Positions 24,831-37,200 of a DNA stretch of 64,000 bases are shown here, in pieces; the stretch's first letter is position 1, and every line of letters begins with the position of its first letter. A program made the translations under genes and the position numbers. The notes below the pieces were generated by a model. That model saw only the letters and a program-made list of their open reading frames with translations, was not told the origin of the DNA and searched no databases. This stretch comes from Haemonchus contortus (lineage: Eukaryota; Nematoda; Chromadorea; Rhabditida; Trichostrongylidae). The DNA is taken from assembly GCA_000469685.2 (NCBI GenBank), contig LS997565.1:18980240-19044239 (forward strand), in the 5' to 3' direction.

Positions 24831-27800
24831 GCGAAGAAGTATGCGGAACACTTTCCGCTGCGAGTGGTGTTTGCTTGTATGGTTGGCCCTCGGTGGGTAA
24901 GCGGTAATGCAGAGAGGTTAGTTGAGCGTTCAATGTATCTTGCTGGTTCGACTTGATCAATCGTTTCGGCAAGAAGCCGGTAGATGGGCGCATGAAAAAC
25001 CCCGCTAGCCAGCAATACGGTATCTCTTGTCGGACTCGAAAGGTCGAGTCCGACAAGAGATACCGTATTGCTGACTTATCTGATTTTTTCTCCTTGCACT
25101 TTGACTGTTTCGATGATCGGCTACTAGGAAAGTATTATGTAGATGTTTACGACACCGCTTGTCCGCCAGAAAAAGGGAAAGAGGGACCGCTTCGTATCCA
25201 ACACAAGAAAGGAATTAATGCGATGGTAACCTAAGGGTGAAGTATTTGTACGTTGAGCCAGTGTTGTGCAGATAGTCCCGGGATGTGTTATGTAGGTAGA
25301 GGCGTTATGGATGGATAACCAGAAAATTGTTTTTTTTTTATCGTCGTTGGTAAGGAATATCTATTCATAGCTGCTCAAGACGTCAAGTTCTGTTCGAGTT
25401 TTCCTTGCGGCTAGAGTCTCCCTTCGCTGCGAAGGTAAGGTCGTTGGACACTATCGAACGTTCATTTTTGTAAGTTTCCCTTTCGTGTTCTTACAGAAGA
25501 AAAGTTACTCAAAAATGTTGGTTATCCAGAACTAGTCGATGCCTCCACACCGTCGCTCTCTTTATTTTCTGTTTGTTAAGATTTTCGCGCAGGCTATGTT
25601 ATCGTTAAGACCGGGTTTCATTACCAATTGTTGAGGGCTCCACGAGTGAGGGGCGTGTATTCGCTCGTTCTTTGTTTTCACGCTGTTTGAGTTTTCCGCT
25701 GCAGATTCGTGTATACTGTTCACACGCAGATGTTCTGAAGGCGTCCCGCTCTTTGTTAAAGTCTGTAGCGTTCAGCATCTCTAGCTCACTTACGGACCCG
25801 AATGAGAATCTCGCTCAACAGAAAGACTTGTCATCTTGCACTATCAAATGGTGTATTGTTATTCCGTCTTATTCCGACATTTTTTCGTTCCTTCGGATTT
25901 CCTTGCGCTTTCCTAGCATGAGTACACCTCATCGACGTATCCGCATCGTAAGGGCTGTCGGTATCGAATGGGCTGGCATGTTCTAGGCAGGCATTCTCTC
26001 GTGGAAAAGCGTGACTAACGTGTCGTGTGAGCTCCATTGGGTGATGTTACAGCTTCATTACACCAGAAGATTTGTTTCCTTGGTTGACCGCAGCTAATTT
26101 GAATGCACAAGTCTTGGTTGTTCCGGTTAGATTGAATTCTCCAACATACAAATGCCCGCCATTATATCATTGCACGCAGGCGAAGTTTACTGTGTGGCTC
26201 GGTAGCTTTCTTGACAGCTCGATAAGAGTCCAGAGAGGAACTGGCACAGCATTCCATGACCCCGATGGTGTGCGGTTAAAGGACTGCAGTGGTATACTCC
26301 ATAACTAACTAAACACGGTCGCTCCATCAGGGGGGATGTGACAAACTTTCTTTCATTTCACTGCAGGTGAAGATGCTGTTACCAGCATTTCGTCTCCTGT
26401 TCGTACTTTCAGCTTTATTGTTTAGCAAACTGGTTCGTATATTGTTTGACGTTTTCGAGGCAAACTTCGAATAGTTTTTACCATATGGAAATAAAATTTT
26501 GACAGTGTCACAATAGCACTTTATATATCCTCGTACATTCTGGTAGGCGAAAGCTGGACGTATTGTGCAAACGATAACCAACAGCACCGCTAGAGCAGAG
26601 TCGCTGCAGCAAGATCCTACAGGTTAACCCGCTGGCCGAGTGATTTCTTTCTTCCCAATCTTTGAAACTCTGTTTCAGTCATATTATATTTTGAACGCTA
26701 ATGTATTAGCTTTTCGTACCAGCTTTTCCTGCTGCTTGTAGGTACTTTGGGACTCCTCATTCTTGTCTCTTCATTATTCTTACCGTAACCCTCAGGAAGA
26801 GTCAGGCAGTTGTTTCTAATTGATATCATTTGTAAGTGGTTTCTGCATCGTGTGCTGATTTGACATTAACACATTTACCATGCAAATTTGCCCGTCCTAC
26901 TCTGACCATGTCCCCAACTCTTCTGTAAACTAGTTTCCTCGAAGGATCAGCACTGTTCTATGAGCAAGTCACCGATTTGTTCGGATGGTCGCGACTCTTC
27001 CTTGCTCGTCTCTTCTTTCTTTACTTGAGTGAAGGCGATAAGATTGTCAACGTTCCATCGTTGCCAAAATTTTGTCGAGAAGCATTCCGAAAGTCGGAGC
27101 GCTTTTTCTACTTGGATCGCCGTCTCCGGAAGCTCGGGATCGCTATGAGAAACTTCTTTGTTGTCCACAATTTGCACTAATACGAAAATTTCTCTTTTCG
27201 GCAGAGCAAATTGGTGGGTTCAAGCGGTGGAGTGTTCAGGTGTGTATTGAATATCTTACCATTAGTAGCCAGTCGACTGGTGGGAATAACTTTGGAAATT
27301 TCGATGAACTTCAACCTCCTGCCGATCGTTTTTTGAAGTACCCGCTTTACTGGTACGACCAATCTCCCCCACACAGCTCATACCCAATGAGATTCAAACG
27401 ATGGGCTGCTTTCAGACTCCGACGTCCGTCAGTCCATCCGTCCGTCGCGTGCGTTCTGCGACGGCGGTCGCGTGCTTGTCGCGAAGGCAATTCTAGTAAG
27501 GTGTTGATGACGCTGGCACGTGATCCAGTGTTGTCAACACGTCAACAGTTTAGCGCCACCGTTGCAGCACGCACGCGACGAACTGACGGACGTCGAAGTC
27601 TGAAAGCAGCTTTGCAGGATGAATGCGCCCACTTCATTATTCTAAACGTACAAAATTGTGCATTCTACGCACAACTTGACGGAATTATAATCCTGCCACG
27701 GGTGTGGTGCGATTCGTGCGATTCTCAGTGCGCGCGGCAAATTGTGCGGCGAAATTCGGTTCGATTTCAACGACTGCAGCGTTTACTATTGGGGTCCAAA

Positions 27801-30800
27801 TTCGAAGTAATGTAGGTTAGTATGATTGTCCGACTCTACTAAAGTACTCTGTTTCAAGTTTGTGCCCCAATAATAGGCGCAGAAGTCGTTTGAATCATCG
27901 CGAATTTTGCCGCACAATTTGCCGCGCGCGCCCGGAATCGCACGAATCGCACGTCCCCCTCCTGCCACAAATACGATGCGGAGCGTGACTCATACTCCTC
28001 CGCCCTTTTCAACCCTTGGCTCACACCTTTTTATCGTCGTCACACATATGTCCCACCGAGCCGGTTTTCAGCACATAGTATGAGTTTTTTTCGCTTCGAG
28101 TTTCTCAGATATGGTCTTTTATTGCCTCTGCGAGAAATGTGAATTGGGAGAAGAGTTGGCGAAGTGAATGGTGTCTCGCTGAGAGAGCTCAGTTGAAGGG
28201 ACTTTATTTTCCCCCGACATTTTGAAAATTTATTTCTGTTTGCTCATTGTACGCAAGGGCTCGAGTGAATCCTTTTCTTGGCTGCAAATTTTCTCTGTTC
28301 GTGTTCAACGTCATTCTCCAAAGGGGAGAAGTTATGCACATCCCCGCTCTCAGTCAAACCTACCCCACTTGTTTCATTTCCAGGTGAAAGTGTAGTAGGA
28401 CTGGGTGGGGAGTGGCGCATAAAAGTATTGGTACAAGAAGGATCTAACACAGTGTTACCGTGTTTTACCAGGAGAATGTAGTTTCTACCTAGCTCGGGGA
28501 GGGAAGGAACACCGCGTAGGGCGCATTAATCGAATGTTTAATTCCTAACCCATTCCAGCTTTTGGCATGAGGTAATCTTTTCACCCACACTGGTGCTCCT
28601 CCACACATAAGACCTAGTTTCAAAGATACATTCCTATGGTTGAAAAATCAAAATCTCTTTGTCTTTGACACGGAATAACACGAAACACCCTGTCCATTCC
28701 ACAGGAACGAAAATTCAGTACGGCACTCGGCTCTTACAGTAATCCGACACGTGTTAAAATGCACATTTCACCCGTTACATATACGAAGCGTCGAAAAGGG
28801 GCCTTGGGCAAGGTCGCGGGAGTGGGTAGGGGCAGGGTGTGTGTCGATTCGTGCAATCCTGGGTGCGCGCGGCAAATTGGGCGGCGAAACCTGTGCAACT
28901 TGGACGACCGCGGTGTTTATCATTGGGGCCCAAATTTGAAGTAAATTAGGTTAGTAGGATTGTGCGACCCTACTGAAGTACTCTACTTCAAGTTTGTGCC
29001 CCAATGACAGGCACAGGAGTTGTTGGAATCATCGCGAATTTCGCTGCGCAATTTGCCGCGCGCACCCGGAATCGCACGAATCGTACGTCCCCCTGGTGGG
29101 CAAGCCACGGGGTTACTGCAAGAGCCGATGCCCGTACTGAATTTCCATTTCTGTGTCTATTCCTGCTAATTGGTACTGTTATGTCCCCACCACTCCTCCT
29201 CCCAATCGAATTTTCAACCATTTCCAGTCTTTTGTAGGACCCATTCGATTCCAGTTGTTCACTCTGACTCCGTAAATTTGCTCCTGTAATAGGCGTAGCA
29301 TAGCTCGCGCTTGTCCACTGTAATTAAAGTGTACATTTAGACGTATCACATGCACCTATCACTGGCTCATCTCAAATCACCGATTTCATGTCTTTTGTAC
29401 AAATTTGTCTTTAAACGGTACTTGGATGAGAGCACCTTCACGGACGAAGAGGTTGCCTGTATTCTCAATGAGGTAAGTGTGAATTTTTCTTTTAGAGATG
29501 AATTTTTCTCATTGTATTTTCTTCAGGTAACCATTGCGGTTCGTCGATACGCAAAATTAGGGAATGTGGCTCGCTCCCGCAATAGTAACCACCTTGAACA
29601 TCGAGTAAGTCCTTACATTTGTTTAGCAAGGAATGTTGTTAAACCATGTAAGTTTATTCACGATAGGTGGATGTTGGTAACATTGTTGATATCAGCCGTT
29701 CTGAGTTGTCTGAGGCTGCTTCCATTTCGAGGGTTACCATTACATTTAGTCTTAAAAATGTCTACTTGGCATTACTCCGCTGTCAAGTGATAGTCACAAG
29801 GGTTGGGAAAGAGTAGATCGAAAAGCTGTTAGTAAAGAACGAAACTATCCCTCTGCTTTTCTCCCGTTCAGTTTTCAGCTGCGAAACTGGCATAGTTTCT
29901 GCTGTGAGGCCGGTATAGTCTCGCACAAAAGCGAACGTTTTATCTTTCCCGTTTACTGTTTTTTTCGCGGCCGCATTTTATACGTGTGTTGTACAGAAAA
30001 ATTACAATAATTCGAGCGTTGCGATAATATTCTCGTCGCTATCCGAGGACTTTGACTTCTGTTATAAGCGACCCTTTGGTGTCATTTTTCACTTTGGTTA
30101 TGTAGGTCGTGGGTTCAGGTAAAGGCTTATGCATCACGCAAACGGAGCTGAGGTTACTTGAAAGTTATCAAATGTTGTCGGGGCATTTAGCTTCAAATGG
30201 CTTCATTCGAAAGCGTATGTTTTTATTAATTACACGCCAAAAGCTTGGTCTCAACAGCTATAATGAGATTTTTTATCACCGTCATTTCTCATCCCGATTT
30301 CAAGCAGTTTGGAACATACATGACTGGTCTTAGTGATGGCCTCATAAACAGTTAACAAATTTACAGCACAGCAAGCACTAAGACGAGAAAATGCCAGAAT
30401 ATTCTTGTATTGGAGCTCCTCGTCTATCATGAGCATGTAGCATCTAAATTACGGTAAACCTGATCAAATTGTTGAAGATAACAACCGGCCAACTTTAGTT
30501 GTTCTCTAAGCTAGGAATGAAGCCGTTGTTTAGTAAGAACCCATCATTGTAGCTACGCCATTATGGGTAAGGTGGCTTGTAATACTTTTCGTATTAGTTT
30601 AAACTGGGGTCTATTGTACTTGACAGGTTTGCTAGCACAGAGAACTATTTTTTACCTTTCCTTTTTAGATTTATTACGATACAATCGTCGACCCACTTCA
30701 AACACCGCTTTATCGTTTTCTGTTCAATACGTACCCGCACAAAAATGCTGTTCCAGCAGAGGACCTTCAATCGATCTATGCAGGGGTTCGCTTGACTTTT

Positions 30801-31196
30801 TATAACGACATGATTCCAGTAGAGATTTCCTCTTAATTCAGTTGATGGAAGTCGCTAAGAGGCTGGATGCTTTGAGAGAAGGTCGTGGCTGTGGGTATAC
30901 CACGTATTCAGAGCATCAGGCAAGTTTTTCATTCATTTATTCCTCTTTGTTTACATCGGCCTTTTCTGAGATTTTCCCCTCTTTATGTACGCGAGATGTC
31001 GTGGCATGAAGTATGTTTCTCTCTATCGCATTGGATATCTGAAGTGAAGCGTAGCATTAGTCTAGAGCTAAATTTAACAGGAAGACTAATACGAGTTTAT
31101 CATGGAGGATGCGTGAACATGCTGCAGTATTTGCCCATTCGGCCTCTTGTATGGAATCTAAGCCTTTCTCAACCTCAACTCTCGGTAATAAGCTGA
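24831..31196 (+). CDS. Unrecognised multi-exon gene(s), partial exon set
   Basis: Several plus-strand segments look like real exons, with acceptors in TTCAG or TTTTAG and GTAAG-type donors: 24831-24896 (AKKYAEHFPLRVVFACMVGP), 25043-25225 (LSDFFSLHFDCFDDRLLGKY), 25705-25850 (IRVYCSHADVLKASRSLLKS), about 29410-29471 (RYLDESTFTDEEVACILNE), 29528-29606 (AVRRYAKLGNVARSRNSNHL), about 30365-30430 (QQALRRENARIFLYW), about 30668-30830 (DPLQTPLYRFLFNTYPHKNA; IYAGVRLTFYNDMIP) and about 30843-30920 (LMEVAKRLDALREGRGCGY, possible GC donor GCAAGT). The peptides are polar, helix-like and free of low complexity, as for a large intracellular protein, but I do not recognise the family. Phases do not all join, so exons are missing or more than one gene is present. 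26.0-29.1 kb holds two repeat families and few convincing exons. Confidence 0.4.
25011..25072. repeat. Perfect hairpin, 29-bp arms, 4-bp loop
   Basis: 25011-25039 (starts AGCAATACGGTATCTC) is the exact reverse complement of 25044-25072, with loop AAGG. The right arm forms the first codons of a candidate exon of the unrecognised gene. The left arm lies directly upstream of its splice acceptor. Confidence 0.9.
27404..27610. repeat. GC-rich palindromic repeat family P, copy 2
   Basis: Best preserved ends of the family: GGCTGCTTTCAGACTCCGAC at the left and the near reverse complement GTCGAAGTCTGAAAGCAGC at the right. The centre has GTGTTGTCAACACG, itself a short palindrome, then TTTAGCGCC. It lies in an intronic or intergenic part of the unrecognised gene region and causes a long false open frame (27072-27815). 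Confidence 0.8.
27697..27968. repeat. MITE-like repeat family Q, copy A
   Basis: A fold-back unit of about 270 bp. The left half (GTGCGATTCGTGCGATTC, then GCGCGCGGCAAATTG) is the reverse complement of the right half (CAATTTGCCGCGCGCG, then GGAATCGCACGAATCGCAC), with arms of roughly 120 bp and a short unpaired centre at about 27810-27840. A second copy in the same orientation lies 1.13 kb downstream. Confidence 0.85.
28829..29100. repeat. MITE-like repeat family Q, copy B
   Basis: It matches copy A along its whole length (GTGCGCGCGGCAAATTG; TATTGGGGYCCAAATT-type block; CAATTTGCCGCGCGCACC; GAATCGCACGAATCG). It has the same fold-back plan but a number of point differences, so the two copies are not a recent tandem duplication. 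No transposase is encoded. Confidence 0.85.
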
Positions 31197-31220
31197 GTTT
31201 AGAGCAGGCCCAGCAGTTCA

Positions 31221-34200
31221 ATGAGTGATAATGTTGACGCTCCTTCTGAATCCGGCAGCGAAGCAGAGCCTGATCACACTGAAGCACTTCCATCAGTAAA
31301 ACCTAACAATAGCACTCAAGGTCGCTCAGATCATGGAGAAGTTTCCGGCATGAGGTACCGTTTAGCTTCGTTTCAGTGAATAGTCAAGTGATGTTGTATT
31401 AGTGTCGGTTCCGGCTAATGTTCAGGATTAGGCGTAGTGATGACGAAAAGCTCGATGAAGTAGTGGATAAATTTAGCCACATTTCGCTCGACGTTAAGGT
31501 GTACTTTCGGTATTGTTGCTTCAGGGGTTTTCTTTGATTATTTTTTCTCAGTACCCTGCCAAAATCCGAGAATACATCATTGAAAGTATTGGTTCAGGAG
31601 TCCGTCAACCGACATGGCCCTAATGATCTTGTCGATAAAAAGAAGCTTTCTAACAGCGGAAGTGGCTATGTAAACCATGGCGTCGCAGAAGCGCGTCCAT
31701 TAAGACCTGTAGAGGTGCAGGTTTTGTAGCATCGCTTTCCAATCCGGATGTCTATCTTCTATTTTTTCTTTAGGTAAAAGAGATATGTACGAACGCCAGT
31801 AAGACTCACCTCTCGAACCACAATAAGGTTGAATCGGCTGATTGTTCTACCTCTGGGATGGAAAAACAAAAGCAACGAGGTCAGTAAAATTGTTTTGCTC
31901 CAGTTCAAAGTTCTTATATGATCAACCTTAGCTGCCTAGCTTTCCATATTCACTCGATCAATTGGTTGTTATTATTTTTATTATTTCATTATTTTCTACC
32001 TGTCAATGCAGAAGCAATGGTATTACGTTGCTTGTTCCTTATAATGAGTACACGATTGGTAAAAATTGCTATAAGATAAGGCAACGTGCTGTGAGAGTGG
32101 CACTCTCAACTAGTTAAAAAGAACCATTTCTCAACGGAGATTGATTAAGAGCACGAAACTAACGGATGACTTATGGGAGTGAAGGATAAGAAAAGTTTGA
32201 ACGAAGTTTCGTTCTTGGCGAAATTAAATAGAGCCAGGCGTCATCTAGGCGATTTAGCAGTCATTTAGAAGCTGTAAGATTTGAAGGGTGTTCGCGAATT
32301 TCGTGAATAGGTAGAGCGCTACAAGATGTGTTCGTCATGGTATTTCCTTACCTGCACATGTTTCCTGAAGCAAGTTACCCATATCGTCCATATAATACTT
32401 CAGTACTAATACTAGAGTACTCGTTGAAGGGTCACCGTTTTTATGGACTTAGCTTGCTTTAGGAACAATGTAATCAACAGCTTGCACATCTTCAGTATTT
32501 GGGCTGTTGTGGTTTCAGCATGGGAGAACACCTTCTTGGCATTGCAACAGCGGTTAGCTTAGGTTCACATCGGGTTGAATTCCTACGTACGTCAAGAATG
32601 TTGTGCTTCCCTTGGCTCACGCTTTGAACTTAGTTCGGCCTCCTCAGATAATACCGAATTATGCGCCAGGCATATCCAGAAAATCAAGAAGCCTAGCGTT
32701 TTATTCACAGTAAACTAATAGTGTAGATTCACTTCCTACTCTTTGATTAAAGATGACGTCAAAGTCGCATGTGTAGACGACTCAAGGGATGTCGCGTCCT
32801 CTGCTCGCTATGCAAATGAAGGACGCATCCGTTTAACTGAATACATCCGGCCTTACGGTTAGTTGAAATTTTTTTATTGCCGTATTGCTCAGTCATCTAT
32901 TCTTGAGTTTTCGATGGTTATGATAGTAACGTCCTAAAGAGTTTCCGCAACAACGTGGATACCTAGGTGTAGTGTTTATCCTTGTGTGATGGTTGTCGTT
33001 ATCTCTAAACCAGTAGTGAGTTCCATCCATCTCAGCTCAGTATAGTACATTTTGAAGTGCTTTTCAAATATTACTTGTTTTCATAATCTTTCAGCTGGCA
33101 CATAGGACACCTTCCGATGTAAGCGTTCATGCATTCAAAATACAGATCGTCACCTTATTTTTTTATTTAGTAAGCCTCGAGGTTTGATTTAGCAGCTTCC
33201 GAACACTCTACCCAAAGCTATTTATTCGCAACATCTTTGGTTATGGGAAACAAAAAAAGATAAAACAGGCACATTTGAGGACATTTACTGTTTTTTTTGT
33301 CGCAATAGAGAATACCCATAGACATCTTTTTTGATAATAAATACGTTGAAGCGTTTGACTGGAAGTGTGCAAGTATTTCCTGTTCGAAATGTGTTGTGAG
33401 GGTCTGCAGCACTTTTAGTTCGTTGCCACAACGAATGACGTAATAGTTATCAGAGCACCAGATTGTTCTTACAAGCAATGTTTATACGAAAAAAATCGAA
33501 GTTTTGAGTTTGTAGCAATGGGATGTATTGTGGTAATTTATTCCAATACCTATGTATTTTGAACCAGGCTTTCAGACGGTATTAGAGCGTCATTGACGGG
33601 ATCGCCCTCAAAGAATTGTGACGGGAAACGTCTTAATAGGCCTCTTGGAGTTACTTTTGACGAGGCTCTGGAGCAGTGGATCGTCGCAGATACTGATAAT
33701 GATCGGGTATGTCTTGAGTTCACAGTGCTAGTTTCCTTCCACGTTGGAAAGGCAATTAGAATATTAGGTTGTCTCAAAAATTCGTGCTCAGTGCAGGCTT
33801 TTTCATTGAATTTTGTGCCAAATAAATGCAATATCCGTGCGCAGTAGGTGCGCTAACATTAGCACAAGTTGTTGCCCGCTACTAGCCAAATAGTGTATGC
33901 TTTACCTTCAGAAGTTATGCGAATTCTAGCCAGAAAAGATAGTTAGGTCCTTTCTAGAGTCTTTCGGAAATTTGTATTTCTTTCCTGCTTGACGGCTGTT
34001 GAGGGGCAGGAATACTTGGTCGGACAGACAATGCGTAGAAGGGCATGATAAAAGATCTTATCCGAGTGTCTGGATGTCGAGCTGTCGAGGCACTTAGTCT
34101 TACATTGTCACACAGGTTTTCTGGTTCCGGAGAAAACCTCTAAAGCTTTTTCGCTGAATTTCGTTCTTGACTCGACTGCAGTAGAATGCCTGCAACCGGT

Positions 34201-37200
34201 GCGTAGGGAAGTGGGTGTTCTCTGTGCTACACTTCGCCAAAATCCATCAAATGAGGGCGTGATTTTTTTCCTAGACTGTTCTGAACTCACGGCCGGTTCA
34301 TTCTAGGCGCTGGATTAACTTAGAGGCACCCCTTTTTATTTCTACTATCCAACCAAAGCTCTTGGCAGGGAACAGGGTGTCGCTCGCTAGCAGGAGCGGG
34401 TAGGAACTTGTAGACAATATTTCACGTGCGTTCTCTTCTGAAACGTCAACTGATGAGTCCACAGGAAAAACTTTTTGAAAGGATGAAGACCTCTATGTAC
34501 CAATAGGCGCAACAGAATTCTATTGTTAGAGAGCGAGTCGTTTTTTACAGATTCGCTTCAGTCAGTAGGCGTAGGTAGCTCAAGTCCGACGATAGTCCTT
34601 GGGCAAGATTTGTCTCCCAAATCACAATCACTCAAGCAAAAATGCTCAAGCCATTTTACCGCCGGGCGGTGGGAATCAGCATCAGGAGCTAAGGTGGAGC
34701 AGATGTTAGAGTGGCCTCATCTTTGCTGTGGCCTCATTCGGAACTCGTACAACACAGCATTACGTAGGTGAGGTTCAATTACCACTTTTAAAGAAAACAG
34801 CAGCTTGAAACAAGCAAGCAGCAGCCAATCAAGGACTTGGCAACTTTGCTCAATGTGCATTTACTTGTACCCATGGCCTGGTTGCAAAGACAATAGCGAA
34901 AGCTTTGGAGAGAGAATCAAAAAATACGTACGAATTTTTGACGCAATCTAATCGAGTTGCCCTAGACGTTGTTAATGAATAAGTTGTCAGTCATGATCAT
35001 GCTTTTTTGTTGAAGGTGGTATTGGCTCCCAGTGGCAGTGTACTGACAACAACAACGATGCAAGCTCCATGTGCGGTTATCGTTCTCGAGCCAGGCTACT
35101 CTTTTGTGGTCTTGACCAAATATGACATACGAATTATGTATCACAACAAGAAAGAGTATGATGTTGTCATTACACACTCTGGATCTGCGAGAGGTTTGTC
35201 ATGAAATTGTTGAGGCGTTTATCCACCCCATCCCCTTCTGAGGCGAAATATGACGTTCAGTACGCGATAGCTAAATTTCGGAGAATTTCGTTTTTAATTG
35301 TTATTCCTGCGAGCCACGATGACCATGATCATCCATCTGTTTTTCCTAATCCCATGGCTGTATTATGCTACCATGATAATATTCCTACATTTGGACTTGA
35401 AAAATCGCAAAACATCAGTATAGTCGAGGAATGTTCAATCTGAAAATTTTTACCACTGCATCAAGCACATTGCTTCGACAGTGGCACTACGATTAGGGAA
35501 AACTATCAGGCATTGTACTCGGCGCTTCTCGTTGGTGCCATATTCTCCTCAAAAGTGCACCTTAGAACATCTGCTTCATTTTCGTCCTTCCTAGATTCCC
35601 AATCTTGCCTTTGCTGACGGGCTTCTGGAACCTGCATCACTGCCACCACTTTCAGGTTTAGCACTCACTCCACGTGGAAACTTCTTGATATTAGAGAAAA
35701 TAAAAGGATTCTGGAATATTTGCGTCTATGAAGGGAAACCTAAGGCTAAGGTACGTTGATTATTTCTACAGTCTGATGAGCAACATCGGAATCAAGTTTT
35801 ATGTTCGTTGATTCTCGAATATGAAACTTTCTATGCGTTCTCTTGTTTTGATATTACTCACGATTTTTGCTCTTCAAAAAAAAGCAGCAAACTTGTCATC
35901 TTGAACACCCTTCTATTTAGACGTCGCGTGCATCATTTAATATCTTTATCATCGCAGCGAAAATAGCAATTGGTAAACAAGCCAGGCCAAGCAGTATCGA
36001 GGCTTTCTGCTTCATATTAGAGGCTCATATTGGCTAACTAGTTCATCGTTTTATATCCATGAGCGATGATCAGGCACGGCTGAGAAACGATCGAAAGCTC
36101 AAAGCGAGTGATATGTAATAGAAGATAAAATCGCAGTGCCCAAGTAAAATATTTATATGCAAGTATGAGTTTCATCCTAGACAAGTCGTTCTGCACACAT
36201 ATAACACGAAAGATTTGTAGTTGTTGTTGAAGTTCTTCTACCGTTCGAGGTTTTTAGGTGGAACGTTTTACTAAAGTGGTATGGTTCCCGGAATCATCGT
36301 AGCTTTTCATATACTCTGAGATGAAGCAGAGAGCCTATACGATTTGCCTTCTAATGGCTTTTATGCAAGTCCAGTGTCCTGAGAAGCTTGAATCCTTGTC
36401 TTTTCTTTGGAAAGTAGCACATGATCACGAGGCATGTCGCAGATATAATTTGGGATGACTTGAAATATACCCTCACTGCACCCTCAGAAACCTTTACAGT
36501 TCATAGAAACACGTATTTCGTTTCCTTTATGAGAGATTGTTCGATTTCGAATGACATCCTGAGTTCTGAACGGAAAACGTTAAGTTATTCTCATAAAAAA
36601 TCTAGGGTGATAGTGATAAACTTTGTGTAGGAAGGTTGCTATCGGAATTAGAAAGTGGCTGATAATATGCACTAAATTAACATATGACTACTAGTTTTTC
36701 TGAAAATGCAAAGTTGTAAACAACTAAACAACTTATAGTGTAGTACATACCATAAACATGGACTTGACATTTTTCATCATTGCCACAGCTATTAATTTCT
36801 CGAGCGATATAGGGAACTGAAATTCCGTTTCATAAGGCGGAGTTATGTAGAATTGCTACAAGTTGCTCGGAGGCCTTTGTTTTTTCGCTGGTATTGTCAG
36901 TTTTCAAACTGTTTGGTGAGGGCTCTACTTTGTTTTTGAAGCTTGTGAACAGCGCTCCCTATCCAAACATCGAGAATGGGCTGCCATCGTTCCTTGACGT
37001 ATACCGTGATCTTCTCATCATCACCGATTTGGGTATGTTTCGCTTTATTTTATTCAAGCCAGAAATTTGAAAATATTTGCAAGTTTGCAAAACTCCATAC
37101 GTAGTTAAGACTTTTCAGGAGCGCAGTCTATAGTTCGATTCTCTATTGAAGCTAAGACAGACAAGTTGAAGTTCGAGGAGCGTGTCTTTCTGGGAACGGG

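Noticed and set aside
27072..27815. 247-codon plus-strand open frame
   Set aside because: Its second half is palindromic repeat family P and part of family Q. A GT donor near 27240 would end any real exon before the repeat.
27786..29237. Open frames of 60-77 codons in the family Q repeats
   Set aside because: They mirror each other because the DNA is an inverted repeat; no protein family is matched.
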